A stretch of 64,000 nucleotides of DNA. Source: Trichocoleus sp. FACHB-46 (GTDB lineage Bacteria > Cyanobacteriota > Cyanobacteriia > FACHB-46). Shown here piece by piece: positions 9,472 through 17,339 of the stretch. Under the pieces are notes generated by a model. It was not told where the DNA came from and did not search any database. It was given only the letters and a program-made list of their open reading frames with translations. The stretch is from positions 248,001-312,000 of the forward strand of contig NZ_JACJOD010000006.1 of NCBI RefSeq assembly GCF_014695385.1. Direction: 5' to 3'. Every line of letters starts with the position of its first letter. Position 1 is the first letter of the stretch. Both the position numbers and the translations under genes were made by a program.

Positions 9472-10377
9472 ATGTGGACGACCATCGCTGCCCAGATCAC
9501 TCAAGCCACAGGATACGAATTCCAAGTCAGCAATCAGCGCTCTGTAGGGGGCGGTTGTATTAACCAAGGCTACGCTCTACAGGGTTATCTGAAGGGCAAT
9601 CCTAGCTCTGACAAATCATCCGACCCAACTGCTTGTACTTACTTTGTCAAGTTAAATCAAGCGGCCCAGGTTACTATGTTCGAGGCCGAGGCTTTAGGGC
9701 TGCAACAAATGCGAATCCAGCCGACGGTCCGGGTTCCTGAACCGATTTGTTGGGGCGTGGCAGAAAACTCCGCTTATATAGTTTTGGAGTGGATTGAGTT
9801 GGGACGGGGCGATCGCCAGTCTTGGGAAGCAATGGGCCGCCAGTTAGCTGCCATGCACCAAGTAACCAGTCCAGTGGGTTTCGGTTGGGATCGCCCTAAC
9901 ACCATTGGTTCCACGTCCCAAATCAATCCTTGGACAAAAGATTGGGCAGAATTTTTTACTCAACACCGCATTGGTTATCAGTTAAAACTAGCTCAGCGAC
10001 GGGGAGGGCACTTTCCGAAGCAGGATCGGCTACTAGCTGCTATTCCTGAACTGCTAGCCAATCACCAGCCGCCACCTGCTCTCGTGCATGGAGACTTATG
10101 GTCGGGTAACGCTGCGGTGGCTGCAACTGGCGAACCTGTGATTTTTGATCCTGCTACCTATTTTGGCGATCGCGAGGTAGACATCGCCATGACCGAACTA
10201 TTTGGGGGCTTTCCACCGGAGTTCTACCAAGGCTACAACCAAGCTTGGCCTCTAGAGGCAGGCTACAAACAGCGAAAAACGCTCTATAACCTCTACCACG
10301 TCTTGAACCACTTCAATCTTTTTGGCGGCAGCTACGAATCACAAGCCAACCGCATGATTGAGCAAATCTTGGCCTAG
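9472..10377 (+). CDS. Fructosamine/ketosamine-3-kinase family protein
   Basis: A 301-residue protein of the fructosamine kinase family, a branch of the protein-kinase-like fold. Visible features are the nucleotide-binding N-terminus with SVGGGCINQGY, the invariant lysine in YFVKLNQA, the catalytic-loop motif LVHGDLWSGN and the metal-binding FDPATYFGDREVDIAMTELF. Family members phosphorylate ketosamines on glycated proteins so that they break down, a protein-repair role. The start at 9472 is an ATG 20 bases after the M16 peptidase stop, suggesting an operon. Cytoplasmic, with no odd features. Substrate in cyanobacteria is not established. Confidence 0.88.
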   Translation: MWTTIAAQITQATGYEFQVSNQRSVGGGCINQGYALQGYLKGNPSSDKSSDPTACTYFVKLNQAAQVTMFEAEALGLQQMRIQPTVRVPEPICWGVAENSAYIVLEWIELGRGDRQSWEAMGRQLAAMHQVTSPVGFGWDRPNTIGSTSQINPWTKDWAEFFTQHRIGYQLKLAQRRGGHFPKQDRLLAAIPELLANHQPPPALVHGDLWSGNAAVAATGEPVIFDPATYFGDREVDIAMTELFGGFPPEFYQGYNQAWPLEAGYKQRKTLYNLYHVLNHFNLFGGSYESQANRMIEQILA

Positions 10378-10405
10378 TCATTGCCATCTCTGACTCGGAG
10401 AATTT

Positions 10406-10990
10406 CTAGCGATTAACCCGATTTAGCAGCCAAAAAGAAGAAACCAGTCCCGCAAAGTGGCCCGCGATCGTATTCGTGTTAGCTTGCACTACAAAGAAGT
10501 CGAGGGGCTGAATAGTCGGAATATTATTTACACCATATAAAAGAGGAGAATTTTGAGGCTGGGCGATCGCTCGGGCAATCAAGCCACCGACGATGGCCTC
10601 CGCTCCTACAATGGTCAACAACATGCCGACCAGATTGAGCACAATGCCAAGTTGCAAAAGTTGAATCGTATCTGCCTTACTAGGGCGCAGGCTAGTATTA
10701 GGCGCTCGTAGTTGACGAGAGATCCGCACATATCGAAATGACCAGTAGATACTGATCCCTAAAGCCACCAATCCACAGACAGCAAAGAAAATGCCAAAGC
10801 CAGTACCCGCTCGCGTGGCATTGGAAGCCGCTCCAGCTCGACCGCTAAAGCTAGCCAGAATTAAAACCCCGGTAGAAACAACCCCTAAGACTGCTTGGAT
10901 ACTGAGGCTAATCCAGCCAGTCCAGCGGAAGTTAGTGGCAATTTGACGAATTGCAGGCGGAATTGCAGAAGAGTCTGGCTGATTCAACAT
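10406..10990 (-). CDS. DUF3611 family membrane protein
   Basis: A 194-residue integral membrane protein with four predicted membrane segments: near residues 25-47 (WISLSIQAVLGVVSTGVLIL), 63-84 (FGIFFAVCGLVALGISIYWS), 107-135 (LLQLGIVLNLVGMLLTIVGA) and 170-190. The opening RQIATNFRWTGWISLSIQAV matches the DUF3611 family of cyanobacteria and plastid-bearing plants. No function is established for the family. It is convergent with the fructosamine-kinase-family gene, 28 bases apart. ATG start at 10990. Confidence 0.8.
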   Translation of the reverse strand: MLNQPDSSAIPPAIRQIATNFRWTGWISLSIQAVLGVVSTGVLILASFSGRAGAASNATRAGTGFGIFFAVCGLVALGISIYWSFRYVRISRQLRAPNTSLRPSKADTIQLLQLGIVLNLVGMLLTIVGAEAIVGGLIARAIAQPQNSPLLYGVNNIPTIQPLDFFVVQANTNTIAGHFAGLVSSFWLLNRVNR

Positions 10991-11659
10991 GATGCTCTAA
11001 ACGGGCGTAATAACCTGGCTGTTCATCTATCCAAGGTAACTAAAGCATAACTTTATTTGTTATCAGGCTCAGCCATTTGTGGGGTAGGTTAAAAAAATTG
11101 TTTTAACGACCTTGGGTAAGAGTTGCAAAGTGATGAATTGCCTACAGAGCGATCGCTCTAATCCAGCCTATTTCTTTATTCTGCAACCCTAATTGCTATC
11201 CTTAACCTCGCCTATACCCTTAGTTGCTCCTCAGATTTTAATCCATGCAGATCATCCATTTGGATGAAAGGTGAAATCTGATGAAAATCTGGCAGACGAA
11301 CTCAGAATTAAATGTCTAGAATTAATATTACGCCCTCTAATTACTTGAGTAGAGGGGATGAAGGACGGGCACTCTAGTCTGTAATTACCAAGCTAAATTC
11401 AACATGACTCTCTGAATCTAGTGTGAGAGTTAACGGCACTATCTAGAGCTTTTCGAGAATATGCATCTACTCTCCTTTAAGTCATGCCAAGCTCACTGTT
11501 CTAGAAACTAGCCACGAGTTTAGGCACCACAGGCTTACATCAACTAAGGGCAAATAGATAGCAACAGAGGACTAATCAGATGGGTTGGCACTCTTGCGCT
11601 ATTGCTGTTGTCTAAGACTGTAACGTCAACACCCTAGCTTTAAAGTGGATTGATTAATT
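10991..11659. other. Gene-free intergenic region
   Basis: About 670 bases between the divergent DUF3611 and PadR genes. No open frame longer than about 60 codons looks coding. A weak inverted repeat (CCCTCT / AGAGGG, near 11332-11355) and one HIP1 site are visible. It presumably holds both promoters and perhaps a regulated leader for the PadR gene; nothing more specific can be supported. Confidence 0.45.
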
Positions 11660-12034
11660 ATGGGTTTAACCATGCGATTTGAAGATATCTACCAGTTTTT
11701 CCAAGATCCCCCACCGATCTATCTCAATAAAGAACTCGCCGTTTGTTACGTCCTGTCAGTATTGCAGCGAGGGGATTCTTACGGAACCGAGTTGATTCAA
11801 CTTTTAGAGAACGAGTATCGCACCTATCGTCTCTCAGATACAGTCCTTTATAGCGCTCTAAAATTTCTGGAGGATGAAGGAGCCATCCAGGGTTATTGGC
11901 GCAAGGTAGAAGGACGAGGACGGCCACGCCGGATGTATCAAATTCGTCCAGAGTGGTCTGAGCGGGCTCAAGAATTATCTCGTCTCTGGCAAGGATATGC
12001 AACTGGCAACTTGCCACCCGGTGACAACAACTAA
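11660..12034 (+). CDS. PadR family transcriptional regulator
   Basis: A 124-residue protein with a winged helix fold of the PadR type: AVCYVLSVLQRGDSYGTELI, then the recognition region RLSDTVLYSALKFLEDEGAI, then the wing GRGRPRRMYQIRPEW. It lacks the long C-terminal dimerisation domain of classical PadR, so it belongs to the short subfamily common in cyanobacteria. The start may be 11660 or the second ATG at 11672. It lies alone behind a long gene-free upstream region and about 170 bases ahead of the CCB1 gene. Its target cannot be inferred from position. Confidence 0.82.
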   Translation: MGLTMRFEDIYQFFQDPPPIYLNKELAVCYVLSVLQRGDSYGTELIQLLENEYRTYRLSDTVLYSALKFLEDEGAIQGYWRKVEGRGRPRRMYQIRPEWSERAQELSRLWQGYATGNLPPGDNN

Positions 12035-12202
12035 GCTTGGTGGGCCGTAGTTCCTAGAATCTGTCGTAAGGCTGCGATCGCGCTAGTCCCAAACAGAGCT
12101 AAGGTTGTGCGGTCTCACCTACTACCAACTAGAAGCAGATTAAAACCTTTCTATACTTATGTAAAGTATAGGGATATCGTTTGTTATTCCTACCCCATCT
12201 TT

Positions 12203-12736
12203 ATGAACGCTGCCATTCTGCCATCTATATTCGTGATGACCTTACTGATGGTGGTGGGTCTCATGTTTTTCATTCGAGCTTCCGTCAAAGACAGAACGCG
12301 AGCAGTACAACTGATTGCAGAACAGGCAGAGGAATCGTTACTCAACCGAGTGCAACAATACTTTGACCAACGCGCCTACAAAGTTGCAGCCCTCGATCCA
12401 GCCCAAAACCAAGTAACATTTCAAGGCGTGGTACGGCCTAGCTGGTTTTTGGCCGTCTTCTTAACGGTATTGGCTGCCGCAGGCATTTTGTGTTTGGCTC
12501 TAGTACTATCAATGCTTTTGCCTGGACTGACACAGATTTTGCTAGGGACCGTGCTTCTGGCACCTCTAGCAGGCTTCTTTTACTGGCAAAAAGCGAAGCG
12601 CCCAGAACAAGTTTCCCTCAAGATTGAACCCCTTGAGTCAGAAAAGTCTCAATCTTGGAGCCGCGTTACAGTCACAGCTCATCGAGATGAGTTGGCCGAA
12701 TTGCAGCGAGCCCTTAACTTAAGGGTTTGTGATTAA
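12203..12736 (+). CDS. Cofactor assembly of complex C, CCB1-like
   Basis: A 177-residue membrane protein. An N-terminal membrane segment runs into FFIRASVKDRT, a conserved element of the CCB1 family; two further hydrophobic segments span about residues 77-122 (WFLAVFLTVLAAAGILCLAL and LLGTVLLAPLAGFFYWQKAK), and a soluble tail follows. CCB1 takes part in attaching haem ci to cytochrome b6 on the stromal face of the b6f complex. The frame is open 32 codons further up, but the ATG at 12203 gives the family N-terminus. A terminator hairpin follows at 12790. Together with petC, petA and DUF3067 at the other end, the window carries several b6f-related genes. Confidence 0.7.
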   Translation: MNAAILPSIFVMTLLMVVGLMFFIRASVKDRTRAVQLIAEQAEESLLNRVQQYFDQRAYKVAALDPAQNQVTFQGVVRPSWFLAVFLTVLAAAGILCLALVLSMLLPGLTQILLGTVLLAPLAGFFYWQKAKRPEQVSLKIEPLESEKSQSWSRVTVTAHRDELAELQRALNLRVCD

Positions 12737-12789
12737 TTCGCTTCTCCTGCGCCCTACTATCTAGAGAAGGCTTGAGAGCTAAATCAAAT

Positions 12790-12823
12790 GACCCCATTCA
12801 AACGTTGTGGTTTGAGTGGGGTC
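12790..12823 (+). terminator. Rho-independent terminator after the CCB1 gene
   Basis: A 14-base stem GACCCCATTCAAAC / GTTTGAGTGGGGTC with one mismatch closes over a 6-base loop and is followed by CTTGTTT. It lies between convergent CCB1 and DUF3155 genes and could serve both strands. Confidence 0.75.
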
Positions 12824-12912
12824 CTTGTTTATATCAGTCCAACTGATTTCCCGTGTCAGCAAAGTATTAAATGTTCCCAACAGACTCATTTGCAAGCTCG
12901 ACCAATTGAGCT

Positions 12913-13230
12913 TTAGTGACTGGTGACAGCCACAGGTGCATCTTCTGTATCACCAATCAATACTCTCAAACTGGGAAACAAGAAATGGTTCTCTTCGACA
13001 TACTGTGCACTGAAGAGCCCTTTTTCAGCCCAGAAGTACCGGTCCGTGGTATGCTCGTTCCGCCTTACAAGTAGCAAAGCTGGGGGAAGAATAGCTTGTG
13101 CTTGAATGAATTTTCGAGCAGCTGTAACTGGTTTTTCTTCGCCACTTTCAATGCTAAACTGAGGCACTAACTCCAGAATCCTGCGCCCTTCTAGGCGACG
13201 ACGACTTTTGCGCTTGCGTCTCCTGGCCAA
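12913..13230 (-). CDS. DUF3155 family protein, TTG start
   Basis: A small cyanobacterial protein of 105 residues. The strongly basic N-terminus (ARRRKRKSRRRLEGRRILEL) and the conserved core KPVTAARKFIQ, ILPPALLLVRRNEHTTDRYF and FWAEKGLFSAQYVEENHFLF match DUF3155. The ORF reaches back to an ATG 19 codons earlier, but the near-perfect AGGAGGT at 13238-13244 stands 7 bases before a TTG codon at 13230, which gives the family N-terminus. TTG is therefore the likely start. The basic head suggests nucleic-acid contact, but no function is established. Confidence 0.8.
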   Translation of the reverse strand: MARRRKRKSRRRLEGRRILELVPQFSIESGEEKPVTAARKFIQAQAILPPALLLVRRNEHTTDRYFWAEKGLFSAQYVEENHFLFPSLRVLIGDTEDAPVAVTSH

Positions 13231-13237
13231 TCTCGAT

Positions 13238-13244
13238 ACCTCCT
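13238..13244 (-). promoter_or_regulatory. Strong ribosome binding site deciding the TTG start of DUF3155
   Basis: AGGAGGT on the minus strand, 7 bases upstream of TTG at 13230. It is the strongest Shine-Dalgarno sequence I noticed in this part of the window and excludes the upstream ATG at 13287. Confidence 0.75.
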
Positions 13245-13582
13245 CTTTCTGCCGACAGGTGTAGTGATAGTTACAAAACCGTCGCAAGTATATCGGCTTG
13301 AGTTCAAAATTTCAACTTCTTTTAAGTCGTTGATACAAAACTCTACAACTGGCTTCAACAAAGACTAGATAGACCTTTTGAAAGGTCCTATCAGTGGATG
13401 AACGCCTAATAATCTTAATAAGACTTTGAAAATCTTTATATTAAAAACACAAAACTAGGCTAGAAACTCATAAAGAGCCGATAGATAGATGTATATGGTG
13501 GCAAAACATGGCCAACAACGGAGTGTTAGTTCAGGGAATGTAGAAGGGTTTGTTTTGAGGTAAACCATCTGCGACTGTCTGC
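13245..13582. other. Intergenic region between divergent DUF3155 and histidine kinase genes
   Basis: About 340 AT-rich bases that should contain two divergent promoters. No gene, tRNA or clear hairpin is seen. Confidence 0.5.
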
Positions 13583-15085
13583 ATGCTGATACCTACTAGC
13601 TCAGAATTTGTGGCGCTTTGTCGCGCTCAGGTAGAGCTCTTGACCCAGGGGTTAGGAGCTTCTCTCAGCGTGGTTTACCTGACCGAAGAAATGGCGGATG
13701 GCACTGAGGCCAAGCTAATTCCAGTGGTGGCTTATCCTGAGAGCGCTGCTGCTTGGGATGATGAGCACTTTTTATTACCTGCCGCAGAAGCAACACTGCC
13801 GCGCTTGCTAGCGGCAGATGCTAACCCTGCTACGTCTACTCAGTCTGCTTTGAGCCCACCGTTCTTGGCAGAGGATGAAGTTGGCCCCAATCCAGAGCAG
13901 TTCCATAACGAGGCTTTACAGCACCAACGCCAAGTTGTATTGCCTTTGATGCATGAGGGTATGGTGATGGGACTGCTCGTGACCGAGCGAGACGATCGCG
14001 CTTGGAGTGAACAGGAGCGATCGCAAATTGAACAAGTAGCTCATACCTTAGCGTTGGGCTGTGTCTTAGACCAACGCAGTCAATGGCTAGAACGGGAACA
14101 GCATCAACAGCGGCGGCTCCAGGCTCAACAATCTAATCTGTTCGACACATTGTTACATCAGTTTCGCAATCCCTTAACGGCGATGCGAACCTTTGGCAAG
14201 CTCTTGCTGCGACGCCTTGGCACCGGAGACCCAAACCGGGATGTGGCTAGCAGCATTGTGCGAGAGAGCGATCGCTTACAGGAGTTGTTACAACAGTTTG
14301 ACCAAGCTATTGATTTGGGTAGAGCTGATTCAACGCCTTTAACACTCGCTCCTGCTCAGACAGACAGCTCTACACCGCCCAATACCGCTGTGCCTGCCAG
14401 TTCGCAGTTTGAGTCGTCGGTTGACTTTGCCATTGACCGCTCTGAGTCAAGTGTCAATCGGGCGAGTAGTATTCGATCTGGGCCTTCTGTGCCTTTACTG
14501 CCCGCGGCTGGATTTCTGACAGGTGTCAATCTCAAGCTAGAGCCTTGCGCGCTCGCTAGTATCCTAGAGCCTCTGATTGCTTCGGCGAGCGCGATCGCGC
14601 AAGAACGAGAGCTAGCGCTATATACCCATATGCCATCTGACTTGCCTTGGGTGAAAGCTAATGCCAAGGCGCTCCGAGAAGTATTAAGCAACCTGTTGGA
14701 CAATGCCCTGAAATATACACCCGCGCAAGGGCAAGTCTATGTGGAAGTCAGTACAGGCTGGTCTGTGCCCCTACCCCGCAGCCATGCTGACTGGTTAGGC
14801 ATTGCTATCTGGGATACAGGACCAGGGATTCCTCCTCAAGATCTGGCGCATTTGTTTGAGCGGCACTACCGGGGGGTACAAGCCCAGACTGGGATTCCGG
14901 GGACTGGGTTGGGCTTAGCGATCGCCCATGATTTGGTGCAGCAAATGCAAGGCGAGATTCAAGTGTTTAGCCCCGCGCAGCAAAGCAGCATTGTGCATTT
15001 TGTGCGGTCTCTTCCCCTGACGGTGGGACCAGGAACCGCTTTTGTCGTTTGGTTACCGCTCGCTTCAACGGCCAAAGCCACCTAA
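13583..15085 (+). CDS. GAF-domain sensor histidine kinase, Hik2/CSK-like
   Basis: A 500-residue soluble histidine kinase with no membrane segment. Residues about 1-165 form a GAF-like sensor domain starting SSEFVALCRAQVELLTQGLG. The dimerisation helix holds HQFRNPLTAMRTFGKLLLRR with the phospho-accepting His192. A Ser/Thr-rich linker of about 80 residues follows, then the ATPase domain with EVLSNLLDNALKYT (N box), WDTGPGIPP (G1) and GTGLGLAIAHDLV (G2). Domain order, start sequence and His position resemble cyanobacterial Hik2, the relative of the chloroplast sensor kinase CSK, which senses redox or salt state. No response regulator lies beside it, as usual for cyanobacterial orphan kinases. 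The Hik2 assignment rests on recognition, not alignment. Confidence 0.75.
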   Translation: MLIPTSSEFVALCRAQVELLTQGLGASLSVVYLTEEMADGTEAKLIPVVAYPESAAAWDDEHFLLPAAEATLPRLLAADANPATSTQSALSPPFLAEDEVGPNPEQFHNEALQHQRQVVLPLMHEGMVMGLLVTERDDRAWSEQERSQIEQVAHTLALGCVLDQRSQWLEREQHQQRRLQAQQSNLFDTLLHQFRNPLTAMRTFGKLLLRRLGTGDPNRDVASSIVRESDRLQELLQQFDQAIDLGRADSTPLTLAPAQTDSSTPPNTAVPASSQFESSVDFAIDRSESSVNRASSIRSGPSVPLLPAAGFLTGVNLKLEPCALASILEPLIASASAIAQERELALYTHMPSDLPWVKANAKALREVLSNLLDNALKYTPAQGQVYVEVSTGWSVPLPRSHADWLGIAIWDTGPGIPPQDLAHLFERHYRGVQAQTGIPGTGLGLAIAHDLVQQMQGEIQVFSPAQQSSIVHFVRSLPLTVGPGTAFVVWLPLASTAKAT

Positions 15086-15245
15086 AAAAGCCCTCAAACA
15101 AAAAGCTGCTAAACAAAAACGATCGCAACTACGAAGGTCACGATCGCTGTTTGGTTGAGTGGGAAGTTGCGTATCTAAATTGGAGTGCTTAAGTCAAACT
15201 GAAATGTTTGCAGTTTAACTATGGCGCTTATGACGCTAATTGAGC

Positions 15246-16505
15246 TTACTGATTGGTAGAACCTGTGGGGAGAACCAAATCAGAGTTCAGCGTTAGATTC
15301 AGGTCTTGGTTGGGATCAACTCGAATCAAGGTAACGCGATCGCGGCCTAGGAAGAGCCCGATTAGACCACCGATGCCAGCACCACCCAGTACTTCTTCAG
15401 TGGCGATCGCTCGGTCTCCAGTCACAGCAGCCACCGCTGCGGCAGCAGCAGCACCCAAAGCGGCATCCTTGACGATGGTGCCCGCGCTAGCGCCCTTACG
15501 CACCTCTTCGGTCGTGGTGATTACTTCAGAGCTAGCATTCAGTTGAATTCGCTGACCACTAGCCAAGACGAGTTCTCGGGCAACGAACTGAGAACCACCT
15601 TCAGCAGGGCGCAACTCACCAACTACCCGGCTTCCCGATGGAATGAGTACAGTCCCTTGAGAAGTGGTGATGTTTTGAGCGACTGTGAGGGTCAAAGGTG
15701 CGGTTTCATCGGGCGTGACCAAAATTCTCTCAGCTTCGCCATATTTCACCGGAATGGTGGTGCCAGAAGGAATTCTGACTTGAGTTGGCGTTTGGACAGG
15801 GGGACGCTGGCCTACGACATAGGGAGAGGTAATGGCCGTTGCTTGTCCAGAGCTAACCAAAGCTTGGTAGATAAAAGCTGCAACTTCAGCTCTAGTCGCG
15901 ACTTCGTTAGGATTCAGCAGTCTGATGTTGGGGTAGTTGACCACAATCTGCTTGTCTGTGGCCGCCGCGACGCTGCTCCGAGCGTAGCTGGGAACTTCAG
16001 CTGCATCAGTGTAGTACTGTTGCAAGACGGTTTCTACTTCAGTGCTAACGGAGTAGTCTAAGCCGTTTGCCAAGGAAACCAGAACTTGAACACGAGGAAT
16101 ATTTTGGTTGGGTCGGAAGACGTTACCAGGGTAGCCAGCTAAGAAGCCAGTTGTGTAGGCTTCCTGAATCGCGCTATATGCCCAATAGCTCTGAGACACG
16201 TCCACAAAGTTTACAGCAGACCGCTCTTGAGACCGACTAAAGGCTTTGCGGATCATGGCCGCGAACTGAGCGCGAGTTACAGGCTCGTCGGGACGGAATG
16301 TGCCATCAGGGAATCCAGCGATGACATCTCGCTCAGAGAGTTCACGAATAAAACTAGCGGCCCAATAACTAGAAGAAACGTCAGAAAAGCTAGTGGTTTG
16401 TGCTTGAGCAGGCATCATCATAACCATTGGGGCAGATGCGCCGGCAATGGTGCTCAGGGCTAAAAATGCAGCGGTTCCAGACTGCCAACGGTTGAAGCTA
16501 GACAT
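15246..16505 (-). CDS. Secreted SLH-domain protein
   Basis: A 419-residue protein with a signal peptide (AAFLALSTIAGASAP ... AQA), followed by three S-layer homology units: FSDVSSSYWAASFIRELSER, then FVDVSQSYWAYSAIQEAYTT, then a weaker YTDAAEVPSYARSSVAAATD. The C-terminal half is a beta-rich segment like the VirB10/TrbI fold (VLIPSGSRVVGELRPAEGGS) with an Ala/Gly-rich glycine-zipper-like stretch (DAALGAAAAAAVAAVTGD). SLH domains bind cell-wall-linked polymers, so it should sit in the periplasm or at the cell surface. The frame is open to a TTG at 16523, but that TTG overlaps the GGAG ribosome site that serves the ATG at 16505. Confidence 0.82.
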   Translation of the reverse strand: MSSFNRWQSGTAAFLALSTIAGASAPMVMMMPAQAQTTSFSDVSSSYWAASFIRELSERDVIAGFPDGTFRPDEPVTRAQFAAMIRKAFSRSQERSAVNFVDVSQSYWAYSAIQEAYTTGFLAGYPGNVFRPNQNIPRVQVLVSLANGLDYSVSTEVETVLQQYYTDAAEVPSYARSSVAAATDKQIVVNYPNIRLLNPNEVATRAEVAAFIYQALVSSGQATAITSPYVVGQRPPVQTPTQVRIPSGTTIPVKYGEAERILVTPDETAPLTLTVAQNITTSQGTVLIPSGSRVVGELRPAEGGSQFVARELVLASGQRIQLNASSEVITTTEEVRKGASAGTIVKDAALGAAAAAAVAAVTGDRAIATEEVLGGAGIGGLIGLFLGRDRVTLIRVDPNQDLNLTLNSDLVLPTGSTNQ

Positions 16506-16883
16506 ATTGAGGGCGTTCTCCAAAAAACAAGAAGCAAATCCGTTATCTTAATCAACTAGACCTTATTAGAGGTAATTTGTTCCTAAAACTATCTAGGGTT
16601 AGAAATTCAGTGATTTCAATGACAAATTACCTAAAATTCCGCAATTTCTGGCCTAAGTTGACATTTGACATTCTTAGCTTATGGACGTATGGGGAACTCA
16701 ATTAGTTTCTCCAATCCGGAGAATTTAAGCGGCCAATTTTAGGGTTGTTAGTAAAAGGGATACAAGTGCCCTGACCCAAATTCGGGCACCAAAGCAAAAA
16801 TGGGAGCTGAAGCAAGTTCAACCCCCATTGATTAGGACCCATTGATAGGACAGCGATCGCCATCCGTCTATAAAATCTTGTGC
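16506..16883. other. Intergenic region with a small hairpin
   Basis: About 380 bases between two minus-strand genes. A stem GTGCCC / GGGCAC (16766-16789) with a 12-base loop could end the adhesin-like transcript. A 69-codon frame at 16702-16911 is rejected: it overlaps the 3' end of the upstream gene and has no convincing start. Confidence 0.4.
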
Positions 16884-17315
16884 TTACCCCGCTTGGGGAG
16901 CGTTGGCGCAAACGTAATTAATAACGGCTTTGGCACTACTGCCTGTGGCAGGGTTAGCGAGTCTACCGCGATCGCTATAGTCAAACTTCTGGAGCACTTT
17001 GCGGCTCTTATCATATGCGGTGAGCCGTCGTAGCCGAGTAGTGCCTGCCTTGCAGTCTACAGAGCGGTAAATTACAGCGCCGTAAACAGGCTGGTTGACT
17101 GGGGAATCTAGAAACACGTTGTTAGGCTGCTTGAAGTCGCGGTACTCCCAATACCACACGCTACCGCTACGATTCTCAATGGAACTGGCATCGACTAGAA
17201 AGCGATCGCCCACTGAGTTGACGGTGACTTGGACCCATTTTTCGGCTAAGGCTGTGGGAGCGTGAGCCAGTAGAGCGGCAGTCACAGCTAATTTGAGCAA
17301 ATGTCGCATAAGCAT
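16884..17315 (-). CDS. Secreted surface-adhesin-E-like protein
   Basis: A 143-residue protein with a signal peptide (LLKLAVTAALLAHAPTALA) ahead of a small beta domain. The pattern KWVQVTVNSVGDRFLVDASS ... SVWYWEYRDF ... VDCKAGTTRLRRLTAYD ... INYVC resembles the surface-adhesin protein E fold: a Trp near the start, a vW.r motif, and two cysteines that could bond (in VDCK and NYVC). Cyanobacteria carry many such short exported proteins of unknown role. Start is ATG at 17315 or at 17309 two codons later. The next gene upstream on the same strand ends 24 bases away, so the two may be co-transcribed. Confidence 0.65.
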   Translation of the reverse strand: MLMRHLLKLAVTAALLAHAPTALAEKWVQVTVNSVGDRFLVDASSIENRSGSVWYWEYRDFKQPNNVFLDSPVNQPVYGAVIYRSVDCKAGTTRLRRLTAYDKSRKVLQKFDYSDRGRLANPATGSSAKAVINYVCANAPQAG

Positions 17316-17339
17316 TGAGTCTTTCAGGAACGGCTATGT

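Noticed and set aside
16702-16911. 69-codon minus-strand frame
   Set aside because: Overlaps the 3' end of the adhesin-E-like gene in another frame, with no ribosome site or recognised motif.
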